The translations under genes were made by a program, and so were the position numbers. Below, piece by piece: positions 8,479-16,641 of a DNA stretch of 64,000 nucleotides (position 1 is its first letter; the number at the start of each line of letters is the position of its first letter). Source of the DNA: Rugamonas sp045984285. GTDB lineage: Bacteria; Pseudomonadota; Gammaproteobacteria; Burkholderiales; Burkholderiaceae_D. The notes beneath the pieces were generated by a model. It searched no databases. It worked only from the letters and a program-made list of their open reading frames with translations, and was not told the DNA's origin. The DNA lies in assembly GCF_045984285.3 (NCBI RefSeq), contig NZ_JBJQIK030000002.1:1-64000 (forward strand). Reading direction: 5' to 3'.

Positions 8479-9639
8479 ATGACTATTCGCAAGAACGCTT
8501 CTCTCGCCCCGCAAAGCGGCCTGGCGCTCGCCCTGGTTCTCAGCCTGTCCGGCTGCGGCATGATCGAATCCGTGGTCGGCAAGAATTCGGTGGACTACAA
8601 ATCGGCCAAGAAGGCAGCCACGCTGGACGTGCCGCCCGACCTGACCCAGCTGTCGAAGGATTCGCGCTATGCGCTGCCCGATTCCGGCATTGGCGTGGCC
8701 ACCGCGTCCGGCTATGCGGCGCAGCGCGCGGCCATGGGCGGCGTGCAGGCCGGTCCGGCCGCTGCCGCGAACGAAGTGGCAAGCATCGGCAACGCCAAGG
8801 TGAGCGTGGTGCGTTCGGGCGACCAGCGCTGGCTGATCGTCAAGCAGCCGCCGGAAGTGCTGTGGCCGCAGCTCAAGTCCTTCTGGGAAGAGTCGGGCTT
8901 TGTGCTGGCCGTGGACAATGCCACCGCCGGCGTGATGGAAACCGAATGGAACGAGAACCGCGCGAACATCCCGCAGGACATCATCCGCCGCACCATCGGC
9001 AAGGTTTTCGATTCGGCTTACTCGAGCGGCCTGCGCGACAAATACCGCACCCGCCTGGAGCGCCAGCCTGACGGTTCGACCGAGATCTTCATCAGCCACC
9101 GCGGCGCGGAAGAAGTGCTGACCGGCCCGCAGAAGGAAATCGCGCAGTGGACCATGCGTCCGACCGATCCGAACCTGGAAGCGATCTTCCTGGCCAAGCT
9201 GATGACCAAGCTGGGCGGCACCGAGCCGACCGAATCGCGCCTGGCCGTGGACAACGCCGCCGTGCAGCCGCTGCACGCCTTCCTGAAGGGCGAGGGCGCC
9301 GGCCGCTATGTGGAGACCGACGAAGGCTACGACCGCTCCTGGCGCCGCGTAGGCCTGGCGCTGGACCGCGCCGGCTTCACCGTGGAAGACCGCGACCGCG
9401 TGCAGGGCATCTACTTCGTGCGCTACGTGCCGGATACGGCCGAAGTGAAGGGCTGGTTCTCGCGCATCTTCAGCTGGAATTCGGACAAGGACAAGGAAGC
9501 CCAGCGCTACCGCATCCACGTCAAGTCGGCCGACGATGGCAAGAGCAGCCAGGTTACGGTGCAGGACAACCAGGGCAAGCCGGATGCAACGCCGGTGGGC
9601 GAGAAGATCCTGCAGCTGCTGCAGGAACAGCTCAAGTAA
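8479..9639 (+). CDS. bamC: outer-membrane assembly lipoprotein BamC
   Basis: This 386-residue lipoprotein of the BAM complex inserts beta-barrel proteins into the outer membrane. The signal peptide ends in a lipobox LSGC (Cys26). It is followed by an unstructured lasso region (YKSAKKAATLDVPPDL is the conserved BamC N-terminal signature that contacts BamD) and two helix-grip domains. The length is slightly above the E. coli protein. The coupling to dapA and the strong terminator just after the stop support an operon end here. Confidence 0.93.
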   Translation: MTIRKNASLAPQSGLALALVLSLSGCGMIESVVGKNSVDYKSAKKAATLDVPPDLTQLSKDSRYALPDSGIGVATASGYAAQRAAMGGVQAGPAAAANEVASIGNAKVSVVRSGDQRWLIVKQPPEVLWPQLKSFWEESGFVLAVDNATAGVMETEWNENRANIPQDIIRRTIGKVFDSAYSSGLRDKYRTRLERQPDGSTEIFISHRGAEEVLTGPQKEIAQWTMRPTDPNLEAIFLAKLMTKLGGTEPTESRLAVDNAAVQPLHAFLKGEGAGRYVETDEGYDRSWRRVGLALDRAGFTVEDRDRVQGIYFVRYVPDTAEVKGWFSRIFSWNSDKDKEAQRYRIHVKSADDGKSSQVTVQDNQGKPDATPVGEKILQLLQEQLK

Positions 9640-9658
9640 GAGAGCCCACGCTCCGACG

Positions 9659-9686
9659 AAAAACCGGCCTTCGGGCCGGTTTTTTC
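9659..9686 (+). terminator. intrinsic terminator after bamC
   Basis: A GC-rich hairpin (AACCGGCC, loop TTCG, GGCCGGTT) followed by a run of T starts 20 nt after the bamC stop codon. It fits a Rho-independent terminator for the dapA-bamC transcript. Confidence 0.85.
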
Positions 9687-9731
9687 ATGCGCGCTTCCCG
9701 TCTCTCCCATCTGCCGCGGAATGTACAGGCG

Positions 9732-9762
9732 AAAAAAAACCGGCCCGAAGGCCGGTCTTTTT
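9732..9762 (-). terminator. intrinsic terminator of the Ala-rich lipoprotein gene
   Basis: Read on the minus strand this is ACCGGCC, loop TTCG, GGCCGGT followed by eight T residues. It uses almost the same stem as the bamC terminator 60 nt away but in opposite orientation. It ends the convergent lipoprotein gene. Confidence 0.85.
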
Positions 9763-9776
9763 CCCTGCGCGCTGAA

Positions 9777-10037
9777 TTACTTAGCAGCGGAAGCGGCGTC
9801 AGCAGCAGCGGAAGCAGCGGATGCAGCAGCGGAAGCAGCAGCAGCAGCGTCGGAAGCAGCAGCAGCAGCAGCGTCAGCGGCTGGAGCAGCAGCAGGAGCA
9901 GCAGCGTCAGCGGCTGGAGCAGCAGCAGGAGCAGCAGCTTCTGGGGTAGCTACTGGAGCAGCTGGGGTTTCTTCTTTTTTCGAGCAAGCAGCCAGAGCAA
10001 CAGCCAGCAGGGAGGCGATCAGCAGGGATTTTTTCAT
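9777..10037 (-). CDS. small alanine-rich lipoprotein
   Basis: This 86-residue protein has a clear lipoprotein signal peptide with lipobox LAAC (Cys18) followed by SKKEE. The remaining 60 or so residues are almost only Ala with some Pro, Asp and Ser, and include an 11-residue unit (AADAAAPAAAP) repeated exactly twice. I recognise no domain. Relatives with this composition are common in Oxalobacteraceae, but their function is not known to me; a periplasmic spacer or an outer-membrane-attached helix is possible. AAGGAAAA lies 5 nt upstream of the ATG, and a 130-nt leader precedes it. Confidence 0.8.
   Translation of the reverse strand: MKKSLLIASLLAVALAACSKKEETPAAPVATPEAAAPAAAPAADAAAPAAAPAADAAAAAASDAAAAASAAASAASAAADAASAAK
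9871..9936. repeat. 2 x 33-nt in-frame tandem repeat
   Basis: Two exact copies of a 33-nt unit (9871-9903 and 9904-9936) lie inside the Ala-rich lipoprotein gene. The unit length is a multiple of three, so copy-number change would keep the frame. Confidence 0.9.
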
Positions 10038-10085
10038 TTGTTTTCCTTAATTAATTCACAAAAATTAATAACAATGTTGCGATGA

Positions 10086-10201
10086 ATAATTACCGGTAAT
10101 TATCGCTCATTAGGGCGTCTCGTATGCTTTCGTACCGAATGGTGCCTCAGTCATCGGAAACTTCCTAACGGGATATTATAGCCATTTTTGGTGCGTCGCA
10201 A
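10086..10201 (-). promoter_or_regulatory. promoter and palindromic leader of the Ala-rich lipoprotein gene
   Basis: On the minus strand a TATAAT box lies at 10175-10180 with a TTGCGA element 15 nt upstream (10196-10201). The spacing is short but usable. This predicts a leader of roughly 130 nt, and that leader holds a perfect 18-nt palindrome, ATAATTACCGGTAATTAT (10086-10103), which could be an operator or an RNA hairpin. The whole stretch 10038-10328 is AT-rich and I see no gene in it. Confidence 0.45.
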
Positions 10202-10328
10202 TAGCAAAACGAGCCAGTTTCATAACTATTTTGCGTTCCCGCAATATTTTTCTTCCAGCGCGAACTCCCGGTATCTCCCGGCAACATCAGCCTACCGGGC
10301 GAACACGCGCATTGTACATATTTTTTTG

Positions 10329-10799
10329 TCACAATCCAGTGGTGTTCGCTTGCAGTCCAGGCAAAGTTTCCAGCCACATACCATCAAAACGTTCGGCGCT
10401 GATTTTGGTTGACTCGGGATCGTCAAAACAGGCCTCGCCGCGGAAGTGGTCGGAATGGAAACGCCGCACGATGTCGCGGCCGTCGGCGATGCAGAAGGAA
10501 TCGCTCAGGTGGCGCAGCTGGCGCTGGGTGACGCGGCACTCCATCTGCGGTCCGAAGTCGGCCAGCAGCTTCACGAAACGGGGCGCATCCTTCTGCAGGA
10601 ATTCCTTGCTGTGCGCGGCCAGCAGCAGGCGGCCGCCGCCGCGCAGGAACTCGCGCAGCACCGCTTCCGTCGCCGAACTTCCCAATTGCCACCAGGCAAA
10701 GTCCGGATCGAACATCTGCAAGGTAAGCCGGGCCCGGCCGAGGCAGAGCGCCAGCTTTGCTTCAAAGCCGCTGCGGCTGTCGAACAGCTGGCGGTCCAT
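10329..10799 (-). CDS. unknown protein downstream of RoxA (PLD-like fold suspected)
   Basis: This 156-residue protein has no signal peptide or membrane segment. Motifs such as SRSGFEAKLALCLGRA, FLRGGGRLLLAAH and SDSFCIADGRDI resemble the degenerate phospholipase-D-like fold proteins often found beside cupin genes in Burkholderiales (possibly DUF7931), but the catalytic HxKxxxxD motif is missing, so I would not call it an enzyme. It follows the RoxA-type gene by 9 nt and should be co-transcribed. The function is unknown. Confidence 0.65.
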   Translation of the reverse strand: MDRQLFDSRSGFEAKLALCLGRARLTLQMFDPDFAWWQLGSSATEAVLREFLRGGGRLLLAAHSKEFLQKDAPRFVKLLADFGPQMECRVTQRQLRHLSDSFCIADGRDIVRRFHSDHFRGEACFDDPESTKISAERFDGMWLETLPGLQANTTGL

Positions 10800-10808
10800 G
10801 GCGCGGCC

Positions 10809-11933
10809 TCAGGCAGCCAGTTCCAGCCAGCCGTCCGTGTACCACGCGAACAGCGCTTCCATCACATCTTCGGAGGCCTCGGCCACTTCGGCGCCGCCCA
10901 GCGCGCGCTCATTGGCCAGCGCCTCCAGCGTGGCCTTGTCGGCCTTGCCCACGGCGAAGGACTCGCCATTGATGAAGACGTTCTTGCCGCGGTAAAGCAT
11001 CTGCGTCTTGCGCGACAGCTTCACGCCCTTCTTCACGGCAGCCTTGGTGAAGGCGCCGGCCGTCAGCGGCTGCTCCGGGCCATTGAAGAACACATTGAAC
11101 TTCGGTTCCGACAGGTATTCGCCGAGGAAGATCGTAATGTCCTCTTCGGTGAAGCGCATCTTGTTCAGCTCATCGGCGATGGTGGACAGCATGTGTTTCG
11201 GAATCTCGGCCGGTTTCTTGCTGTGCTCCAGGTCCGGATCGGCGTAGCGGCCGGGCAGGTCGATCGAGTCCGCCATGAACTGCAGGAAGTTCTCGCCCAG
11301 TTCCTGGTAGGACGGCGAACGGAAACCGATCGAATAGGTCTGGCAATCGCCGATGGCCACGCCGTCGTGCGCGTAATGCGGCGGCAGGTAAAGCATATCG
11401 CCCGGCTCCAGGATGAACTCCTGCTCCGCCTTGAACTTGCTGAGGATCTTCAGCGGCAGGCCTTCCACCAGGCTCAGGTCCTTCTGCGCGCTGATGCGCC
11501 AGCGGCGCTGGCCCTCGGCTTGCAGCAGGAACACATCATAGGAATCGAAGTGCGGGCCCACGCCGCCGCCATCGGTGGCGAAACTCACCATCAGGTCGTC
11601 GAGGCGGGCATCGGGCACGAAGCGGAACTGGCGCAGCAGCTGGTCGGCCGCATCGTCGTGCAGGTTGATGCCCTGCACCAGCATGCTCCATGCGCGCTGG
11701 CTGCGCGGCGGCAGGCCGGTGAGCGGGCCGTGCTGCATATCCCATTCGCCATCGGTCAGCGTAACCAGGCGCGATTCCACATAGTCCCTGGTGGCCAGTT
11801 CGGCCAGTTTGTCGAAGGGGAGCAGTGGCTTGAAGCCGGGGATGGCCTGGCGGATCAGCAGCGGTTTCTTGTGCCAATAGTCGCGCAGGAATTGCGCAGG
11901 CGACATATCGCCCAGAAGTGGTAGTTTTTTCAT
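10809..11933 (-). CDS. cupin-fold ribosomal oxygenase, RoxA/YcfD type
   Basis: This 374-residue 2-oxoglutarate/Fe(II) oxygenase resembles E. coli RoxA (YcfD), which hydroxylates an arginine of ribosomal protein L16. The JmjC-type HxD...H iron triad is visible as H128, D130 (GPHFDSYD) and H189 (PPHYAHD), matching the E. coli spacing. The C-terminal winged-helix and dimerisation part is present, giving full length. It is divergent from slyD and forms an operon with the following small unknown gene. Family-level assignment is firm; the L16 target is inferred. Confidence 0.9.
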   Translation of the reverse strand: MKKLPLLGDMSPAQFLRDYWHKKPLLIRQAIPGFKPLLPFDKLAELATRDYVESRLVTLTDGEWDMQHGPLTGLPPRSQRAWSMLVQGINLHDDAADQLLRQFRFVPDARLDDLMVSFATDGGGVGPHFDSYDVFLLQAEGQRRWRISAQKDLSLVEGLPLKILSKFKAEQEFILEPGDMLYLPPHYAHDGVAIGDCQTYSIGFRSPSYQELGENFLQFMADSIDLPGRYADPDLEHSKKPAEIPKHMLSTIADELNKMRFTEEDITIFLGEYLSEPKFNVFFNGPEQPLTAGAFTKAAVKKGVKLSRKTQMLYRGKNVFINGESFAVGKADKATLEALANERALGGAEVAEASEDVMEALFAWYTDGWLELAA

Positions 11934-11980
11934 GCCCCATTATAACAATGAGGGCGGCGATGGTCCCGCCGCGCAGGGGG

Positions 11981-11986
11981 TATAAT
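11981..11986 (+). promoter_or_regulatory. probable -10 element upstream of slyD
   Basis: A consensus TATAAT lies 30 nt upstream of the slyD start codon. No good -35 hexamer is seen at 16-18 nt, so the promoter is only tentative. Confidence 0.4.
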
Positions 11987-12015
11987 CGCGGCTAGCCAAA
12001 TTGAAAGGAAGCCTT

Positions 12016-12561
12016 ATGAAGATCGCCAAGAATACAGTCGTGACCGTGCAGTACAAGCTGTCCGACGCCCAGAACAATCTGATCGAAGATGGCAGCCAGC
12101 CCATGGTCTACCTGCACGGCGGTTACGAAAACACGCTGCCGAAGATCGAGGAAGAGCTCGACGGCAAGGAAACCGGCTACGCCACCACGCTGCAGATTGA
12201 ACCGGAAGATGCCTTTGGCGATTACGACGCCAGCCTGGTCAAGGTCGAGCCGCGCAACCGCCTGCCTGAGCCGCTGGAAGTCGGCATGCAATTCGAAGGC
12301 ATGCCGGACGGCGACGATGGCGACGAAGAAGCCATGATCTTCACCGTGACCGACATCGCCGACGACAAGGTTGTACTGGACGGCAACCACCCGCTGGCCG
12401 GCATGGCGCTGCGCTTCGAACTGAAGGTAACGGACGTGCGTCCCGCCACCGAAGAAGAAATCGCCCACGAGCACGTGCACGGCGCCCACGGCCACCACCA
12501 CGGTGACGAGGACGACGAAGGCGAAGAAGGCGACCACTTCCGCACGCACCCGATCCACTAA
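12016..12561 (+). CDS. slyD: FKBP-type peptidyl-prolyl isomerase, SlyD family
   Basis: This 181-residue cytosolic prolyl isomerase and chaperone has an FKBP domain split by an IF (insert-in-flap) domain. The N-terminus MKIAKNTVVTVQYKL is typical. The C-terminal tail from about residue 145 is rich in His, Asp and Glu (HEHVHGAHGHHHGDEDDE), as in nickel-binding SlyD. In the family this tail delivers Ni to hydrogenase and urease maturation, but no such genes are in the window. I chose ATG 12016 with AAAGGA 6 nt upstream instead of the in-frame TTG at 12001. Confidence 0.93.
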   Translation: MKIAKNTVVTVQYKLSDAQNNLIEDGSQPMVYLHGGYENTLPKIEEELDGKETGYATTLQIEPEDAFGDYDASLVKVEPRNRLPEPLEVGMQFEGMPDGDDGDEEAMIFTVTDIADDKVVLDGNHPLAGMALRFELKVTDVRPATEEEIAHEHVHGAHGHHHGDEDDEGEEGDHFRTHPIH

Positions 12562-12563
12562 CG

Positions 12564-12617
12564 CGTCATTCTTGCGCAGGCGGGAATCCATGGGTTTCCG
12601 CCTGCGCGGAAATGACG
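12564..12617. repeat. dispersed inverted repeat of the ATTCCC...GGGAAT type
   Basis: An imperfect dyad pairs CGTCATT...GCGCAGGCGG with CCGCCTGCGC...AATGACG just after the slyD stop codon. The core resembles the short ATTCCCN8GGGAAT repeats known from Neisseria (dRS3) and scattered in many Gram-negative genomes. Only one copy is present in this window. Confidence 0.6.
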
Positions 12618-12620
12618 ACC

Positions 12621-12650
12621 AGGCAGCCCGAGGGCTGCCTTTTACTTTTC
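12621..12650 (+). terminator. intrinsic terminator after slyD
   Basis: GGCAGCC, loop CGAG, GGCTGCC is followed by TTTTACTTTT. It overlaps the last codons of the convergent minus-strand gene. Confidence 0.7.
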
Positions 12651-13583
12651 TGGGCCGTGGAGGGAGAACAGGTGTCTGGTGCCGGGTTCGACTTCGATTT
12701 CGGACCACTCGCCGGTAAGGCTCACGTGGCCGAGGTTGTCGCGCCAGCTGAGCGTGCCGGGTTTTACGTCGTCCGCCGGCCGCTCCTTGCTGGTATCGAC
12801 CAGCAGCACCTTGCCCGGATATTTTTCCGCCAGCGTGCGGATGATGCGGCGCGTGTCGCTGAAGCCGTCCTGCTTGCTGGAGAAGCTGGGCAGCAGCGAG
12901 AAACCCTGCTCACGGTGCGCGCCCACATCGCCATCGGAAAACAGCACCACGCCCTCCAGCTTGCGCCGCTTGGCCAGCGCAAACAGCCGCTGCAGCCAGG
13001 AGCGGTTGGCGACGAAGCGGTCCTCATACTCGCTGTTGCGCCCCGCTTCGGCCAGGAAGTGGTTGTTGTTCGACGGCAGGTTGACCGTGGCAAACAGCAC
13101 GCCGCCTTGCTCCCAGTGCGCATTCTCCGCATAGCTGCGGAACTTCGCGATGTTCGACTGGCGGCTCAGTTCCAGCTTGCGCTCGCCCAGCGAATCGGCG
13201 CCTTCAAAGTAAATTTCGCGGATGCGGTTCAGGCGTTCGATGGCATTCGAGCGGCCCGCCGAATTGCGGCAGCCGGTCCAGTCGCTGCCCGCCAGCAGCA
13301 GGATCAGCGGGCGGTCCGAGGTGTTCAGCACGTTGCGCCGCTGCGTATAGAGTTTATCGCTGCAAGGCTCGGCGGCCGACTTGATGCCGCTCGCGAGCAC
13401 GAAGGCGGGTTTCGATTCGTTGGCTTTGGCGATGGCGCGCTTCAGGTCCGCATCGCCCTGTTCGGAAGGGAAGGTGTGCCCGATCACGCTGAAGTGAAAG
13501 GGTTTCTGCGCCGGCGCCGCGTGCAGCGGCACAGCGCCCAGCAGGGCGCACAGCAGCACATAAGACGCCAGCCGCTTCGTCAT
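12642..13583 (-). CDS. secreted protein, degenerate calcineurin-like phosphoesterase fold
   Basis: This 313-residue protein has a signal peptide (MTKRLASYVLLCALLGAVPLHA) and no membrane anchor. The body resembles calcineurin-like metallophosphoesterases in layout: an opening strand FHFSVIGH where an active enzyme has DxH, LLLAGSDW where GDxxD or GNHD would be, and a later VVLFSDGDVGAH. Most metal ligands appear replaced, so it may be inactive or use another site. The start codon overlaps the mutS stop (ATGA, 4 nt), a sign of translational coupling. A much longer reading that enters mutS is a shadow. Function is unknown. Confidence 0.7.
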   Translation of the reverse strand: MTKRLASYVLLCALLGAVPLHAAPAQKPFHFSVIGHTFPSEQGDADLKRAIAKANESKPAFVLASGIKSAAEPCSDKLYTQRRNVLNTSDRPLILLLAGSDWTGCRNSAGRSNAIERLNRIREIYFEGADSLGERKLELSRQSNIAKFRSYAENAHWEQGGVLFATVNLPSNNNHFLAEAGRNSEYEDRFVANRSWLQRLFALAKRRKLEGVVLFSDGDVGAHREQGFSLLPSFSSKQDGFSDTRRIIRTLAEKYPGKVLLVDTSKERPADDVKPGTLSWRDNLGHVSLTGEWSEIEVEPGTRHLFSLHGPEK

Positions 13584-16252
13584 CCCAGGGCAGGCTGCGC
13601 CAGGCGCTTGAGCTGATACAGGCGTTCCAGCGCTTCGCGCGGCGTGAGCGCATCGGGATCGATGTCGTCCATCGCCGCCAGCAGCGCTGCCAACGCCGGA
13701 TTCTCTTCCGCCTGCGCGGCCGGCGCTTCGATCTCCTCGTCGTCGGCGCGCGGTGCGGCGAACAGGTCCAGCTGCGGCGTGGCGTCCAGCGCCTGCGATT
13801 CCAGCCGCGCCAGGTGCTTGCGCGCGGCCTTGATCACGCCCTGCGGCACGCCGGCCAGCTGCGCCACCTGCAGGCCGTAGCTCTGCGAGGCGGGACCGGC
13901 CTGCACGGCGTGCAGGAACACGATGCTGTCCTTGTGCTCCACCGCCGACAGGTGCACATTGGCCGCCGTCGGATGGCTCTCCGGCAGCTGCGTCAGTTCG
14001 AAGTAGTGGGTGGCGAACAGCGTGAAGCTGCGGCTCGTATCGATCAGGTGGCGCGCAATCGCCCACGCCAGCGCCAGGCCGTCGAAGGTGGAGGTGCCGC
14101 GCCCGATTTCGTCCATCAGCACCAGCGAGTGCTCGGTGGCGCCGTTCAGGATGGTGGCGGCCTCCGTCATCTCCACCATGAAGGTGGAGCGGCCGCCGGC
14201 CAGGTCGTCGGTGGCGCCGATGCGGGTGAAGATGCGGTCGATCGGGCCGATGGTGGCGCTGGTGGCCGGCACATAGCTGCCGATATAGGCCAGCAGCGTG
14301 ATCAGCGCAACCTGGCGCATGAAGGTCGACTTACCGCCCATGTTCGGGCCAGTGATCAGCAGCAGGCGGCGTTCGTTCTGCAGCTTGCAGTCGTTGGCGA
14401 TGAAGCGCTCGATCTGGCCTTCCACCACCGGGTGGCGGCCTTCCGTGATATCGATGCAGGGCTCGGCCACCAGCTGCGGCGCGCACCAGTTGTGGCGCAG
14501 CGCGTGTTCGGCCAGCGCGGTCAGGGTGTCCAGCTGCGACACGGCTTGCGCGATCGACTGCAGCGTGCCGATATGCGGCGCCAGGTCGGCCAGCAACTGC
14601 TCGTACAGCTCCTTTTCGCGCGCCAGCGCCTTGTCCTGCGCCGACAGCGCCTTGTCCTCGAAAGCCTTCAGCTCCGGCGTGATATAGCGCTCGCAGTTCT
14701 TCAGCGTCTGGCGGCGGCGGTAATCGTCAGGCACCTTGTCTGCCTGGCCGTTGGTGACTTCGATATAGAAGCCATGCACCTTGTTGTATTCAACGCGCAG
14801 GTTGGCGATGCCGGTGCGCGCACGTTCGCGCGTTTCGAGATCGACCAGGTACTGGCCTGCGTTCTCCGAAAGGCCGCGCAATTCGTCCAGCTCCGCATCG
14901 AAGCCGCGCGCAATCACGCCGCCATCGCGCACCATGTTCGCCGGTTCCGGCATCACGGCGCGCACCAGCAGGTCCACGCAGGAATCCGGCGTGGCCAGCG
15001 CATCATGGATGTTGTGCAGCAGGCTGCCCGCATTATCGTGCTGCAGGCTGCGCGCCAGCGCATGCTGCAGCTTGGGCAGCTGCTGCAGGCCATCGCGCAG
15101 GCTGGCCAGGTCGCGCGGACGCGCCGTCAGCAGCGCCACGCGGGTGGTAATGCGCTCGATATCCGGCACATGGCCCAGGTGATAGGCCAGCGATCCGGTG
15201 GTATCGTTCTGCATCAGCGCCGAGATGGCGTCATGCCGCGCGCGCGCCACCTTCTGGTCGCGCCGCGCATGGTGCAGCCAGTAGCGCAGCAGGCGCGAAC
15301 CCATCGGCGTGCGGCAGTGGTCAAGCAGCGAGAACAGCGTCGGCGATTCCTGGCCGCGGATGGTCTCCGTCAGCTCCAGGTTGCGGCGCGTGGCCGAATC
15401 GAGGCCGATGAATTCGGATTCCGTTTCGCAGGTGAGGCTGCGCACGTGCTGCAGGCCGCGGCCTTGCGTGGAATGCGCATAGCGCAGCAGGGCGCCTGCG
15501 GCGCCGAATGCCGGGCCAAGGCCATCGGCGCCAAAGCCGGTCAGCGTGGCCACCGCCAGCTGGTCCAGCAGCGACTTATGGCCATGCACCACATCGAAAT
15601 GCCACTCCGGCACGTTGTTCACGTGGCAGATGGTGATCTCTTCAAACAGCTCGCCCGCATCGGGGCGCAGGATTTCGGCCGGCGCAATGCGCTCCAGCTC
15701 CTGCATCAGGCGCGTCTGCACCGAACGCTGGTCGCCCGAGAACTCCATCAGGCGCAACGCGCCGCTGGCCAGCGACAGCCAGGCCAGGCCGGCCGTTGTG
15801 TGCTTGCGCTGGTTCATCAGGTACATCGCCAGCAGGGGACGTTCCGATTTCTCCGGCAGCAGGTCGGCATCGGTCAGCGTGCCCGGGGTGACGATGCGCA
15901 CCACCTTGCGCTCCACCGGGCCCTTGCTCAGTGCCGGGTCGCCGATCTGTTCACAGATCGCGCAGGATTCGCCCAGTTTGACCAGCTTGGCCAGGTAGCC
16001 GTCCAGCGAGTGGAAGGGCACGCCGGCCATCTTGATCGGCACGCCATTGTTGCTGCCGCGTGCCGTCAGCGTAATGCCCAGGATGCGCGAAGCCTTCTCC
16101 GCGTCGTCGTAGAACAATTCATAGAAGTCGCCCATACGGTAGAACACCAGCATCGTCGGATGCTCGCTCTTGATGCGCAGGTACTGCTGCATCATGGGCG
16201 TGACTTTGCTGTCTTTTCCGAGGTTAACTTCTTGATTTGAAACGATATTCAT
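13580..16252 (-). CDS. mutS: DNA mismatch repair protein MutS
   Basis: This 890-residue protein recognises mismatches and starts methyl-independent or MutH-type repair with MutL. The N-terminal mismatch-reading motif is FYRMGDFYELF (Phe-x-Glu in DFYELF). The connector, core and clamp domains follow, and the ATPase has Walker A GPNMGGKST and Walker B LVLMDEIGRGTSTFDG. The C-terminal tetramerisation tail is present. I start it at ATG 16252 (MNIVSNQEV); a start 20 residues earlier adds non-conserved residues. The following gene overlaps by 4 nt. Confidence 0.96.
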   Translation of the reverse strand: MNIVSNQEVNLGKDSKVTPMMQQYLRIKSEHPTMLVFYRMGDFYELFYDDAEKASRILGITLTARGSNNGVPIKMAGVPFHSLDGYLAKLVKLGESCAICEQIGDPALSKGPVERKVVRIVTPGTLTDADLLPEKSERPLLAMYLMNQRKHTTAGLAWLSLASGALRLMEFSGDQRSVQTRLMQELERIAPAEILRPDAGELFEEITICHVNNVPEWHFDVVHGHKSLLDQLAVATLTGFGADGLGPAFGAAGALLRYAHSTQGRGLQHVRSLTCETESEFIGLDSATRRNLELTETIRGQESPTLFSLLDHCRTPMGSRLLRYWLHHARRDQKVARARHDAISALMQNDTTGSLAYHLGHVPDIERITTRVALLTARPRDLASLRDGLQQLPKLQHALARSLQHDNAGSLLHNIHDALATPDSCVDLLVRAVMPEPANMVRDGGVIARGFDAELDELRGLSENAGQYLVDLETRERARTGIANLRVEYNKVHGFYIEVTNGQADKVPDDYRRRQTLKNCERYITPELKAFEDKALSAQDKALAREKELYEQLLADLAPHIGTLQSIAQAVSQLDTLTALAEHALRHNWCAPQLVAEPCIDITEGRHPVVEGQIERFIANDCKLQNERRLLLITGPNMGGKSTFMRQVALITLLAYIGSYVPATSATIGPIDRIFTRIGATDDLAGGRSTFMVEMTEAATILNGATEHSLVLMDEIGRGTSTFDGLALAWAIARHLIDTSRSFTLFATHYFELTQLPESHPTAANVHLSAVEHKDSIVFLHAVQAGPASQSYGLQVAQLAGVPQGVIKAARKHLARLESQALDATPQLDLFAAPRADDEEIEAPAAQAEENPALAALLAAMDDIDPDALTPREALERLYQLKRLAQPALG

Positions 16253-16350
16253 TCTGTTCTTCGATTGTGCAACGATAAAGAGCCGCCAGCGCGCCGCCGG
16301 GCAGGCCAACACTTTACCATTTCCGGGTGGGGTAAGTCTGTGATGGAGGC

Positions 16351-16635
16351 TTACTTCTCAAGGATAGCGAACAATGCGAAGCATCCTGCAACAGCAAGGC
16401 TTATTCTGCTGGCGTCCAGCAAACTCCTGACAATGGACGAGGATGCGACTGAGCACACCATGAGGATCAAAGGGAATAGCGCAGAACCGTTGGCAAAGTA
16501 CATGCCAGTTTGCTTGCTGAGAAACCGTCTGTCGGTCATCGGTGAAGTGAAGTGGCGGTAAAGCATGTACAGGCCACCGGTAAGAACGGAGCCGATATCC
16601 ACCCAATTGCCGTCAATGGCGATATCGGGCAGCAC
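16351..16635 (-). CDS. small hydrophobic membrane protein, unknown
   Basis: This 94-residue reading starts with GTG and lies 6 nt after the stop of another small membrane protein, so the pair looks like one unit. It has a weak hydrophobic segment near residue 15-26 and two stronger ones near residues 50-62 and 77-92. I recognise no family. Base composition is lower in GC than the flanking mutS and icd genes, which fits either recent acquisition or a fast-evolving gene. An overlapping plus-strand reading (16265-16561) is less convincing because it has no hydrophobic pattern or partner. Confidence 0.45.
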   Translation of the reverse strand: MLPDIAIDGNWVDIGSVLTGGLYMLYRHFTSPMTDRRFLSKQTGMYFANGSALFPLILMVCSVASSSIVRSLLDASRISLAVAGCFALFAILEK

Positions 16636-16641
16636 GGCGGT

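Noticed and set aside
9871..9936. Repeats in the Ala-rich gene as a CRISPR array
   Set aside because: Only two direct copies without spacers, and in frame in a coding region.
10165..10377. A 70-codon minus-strand frame in the AT-rich gap
   Set aside because: It overlaps the predicted promoter of the lipoprotein gene and the end of the RoxA partner, and shows no coding pattern.
12642..14066. Extension of the secreted phosphoesterase-like gene to 474 codons
   Set aside because: The extra 160 residues lie in another frame of mutS; the start at 13583 gives a proper signal peptide and a 4-nt overlap with the mutS stop.
13814..16240. An 808-codon open frame on the plus strand opposite mutS
   Set aside because: It is the antisense shadow of a GC-rich gene; its product is His/Gln/Arg-rich without domains, while mutS on the other strand is certain.
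16265..16561. A 98-codon plus-strand frame overlapping the small membrane gene
   Set aside because: No hydrophobic or domain pattern and no ribosome-binding site; the minus-strand pair explains the region better.
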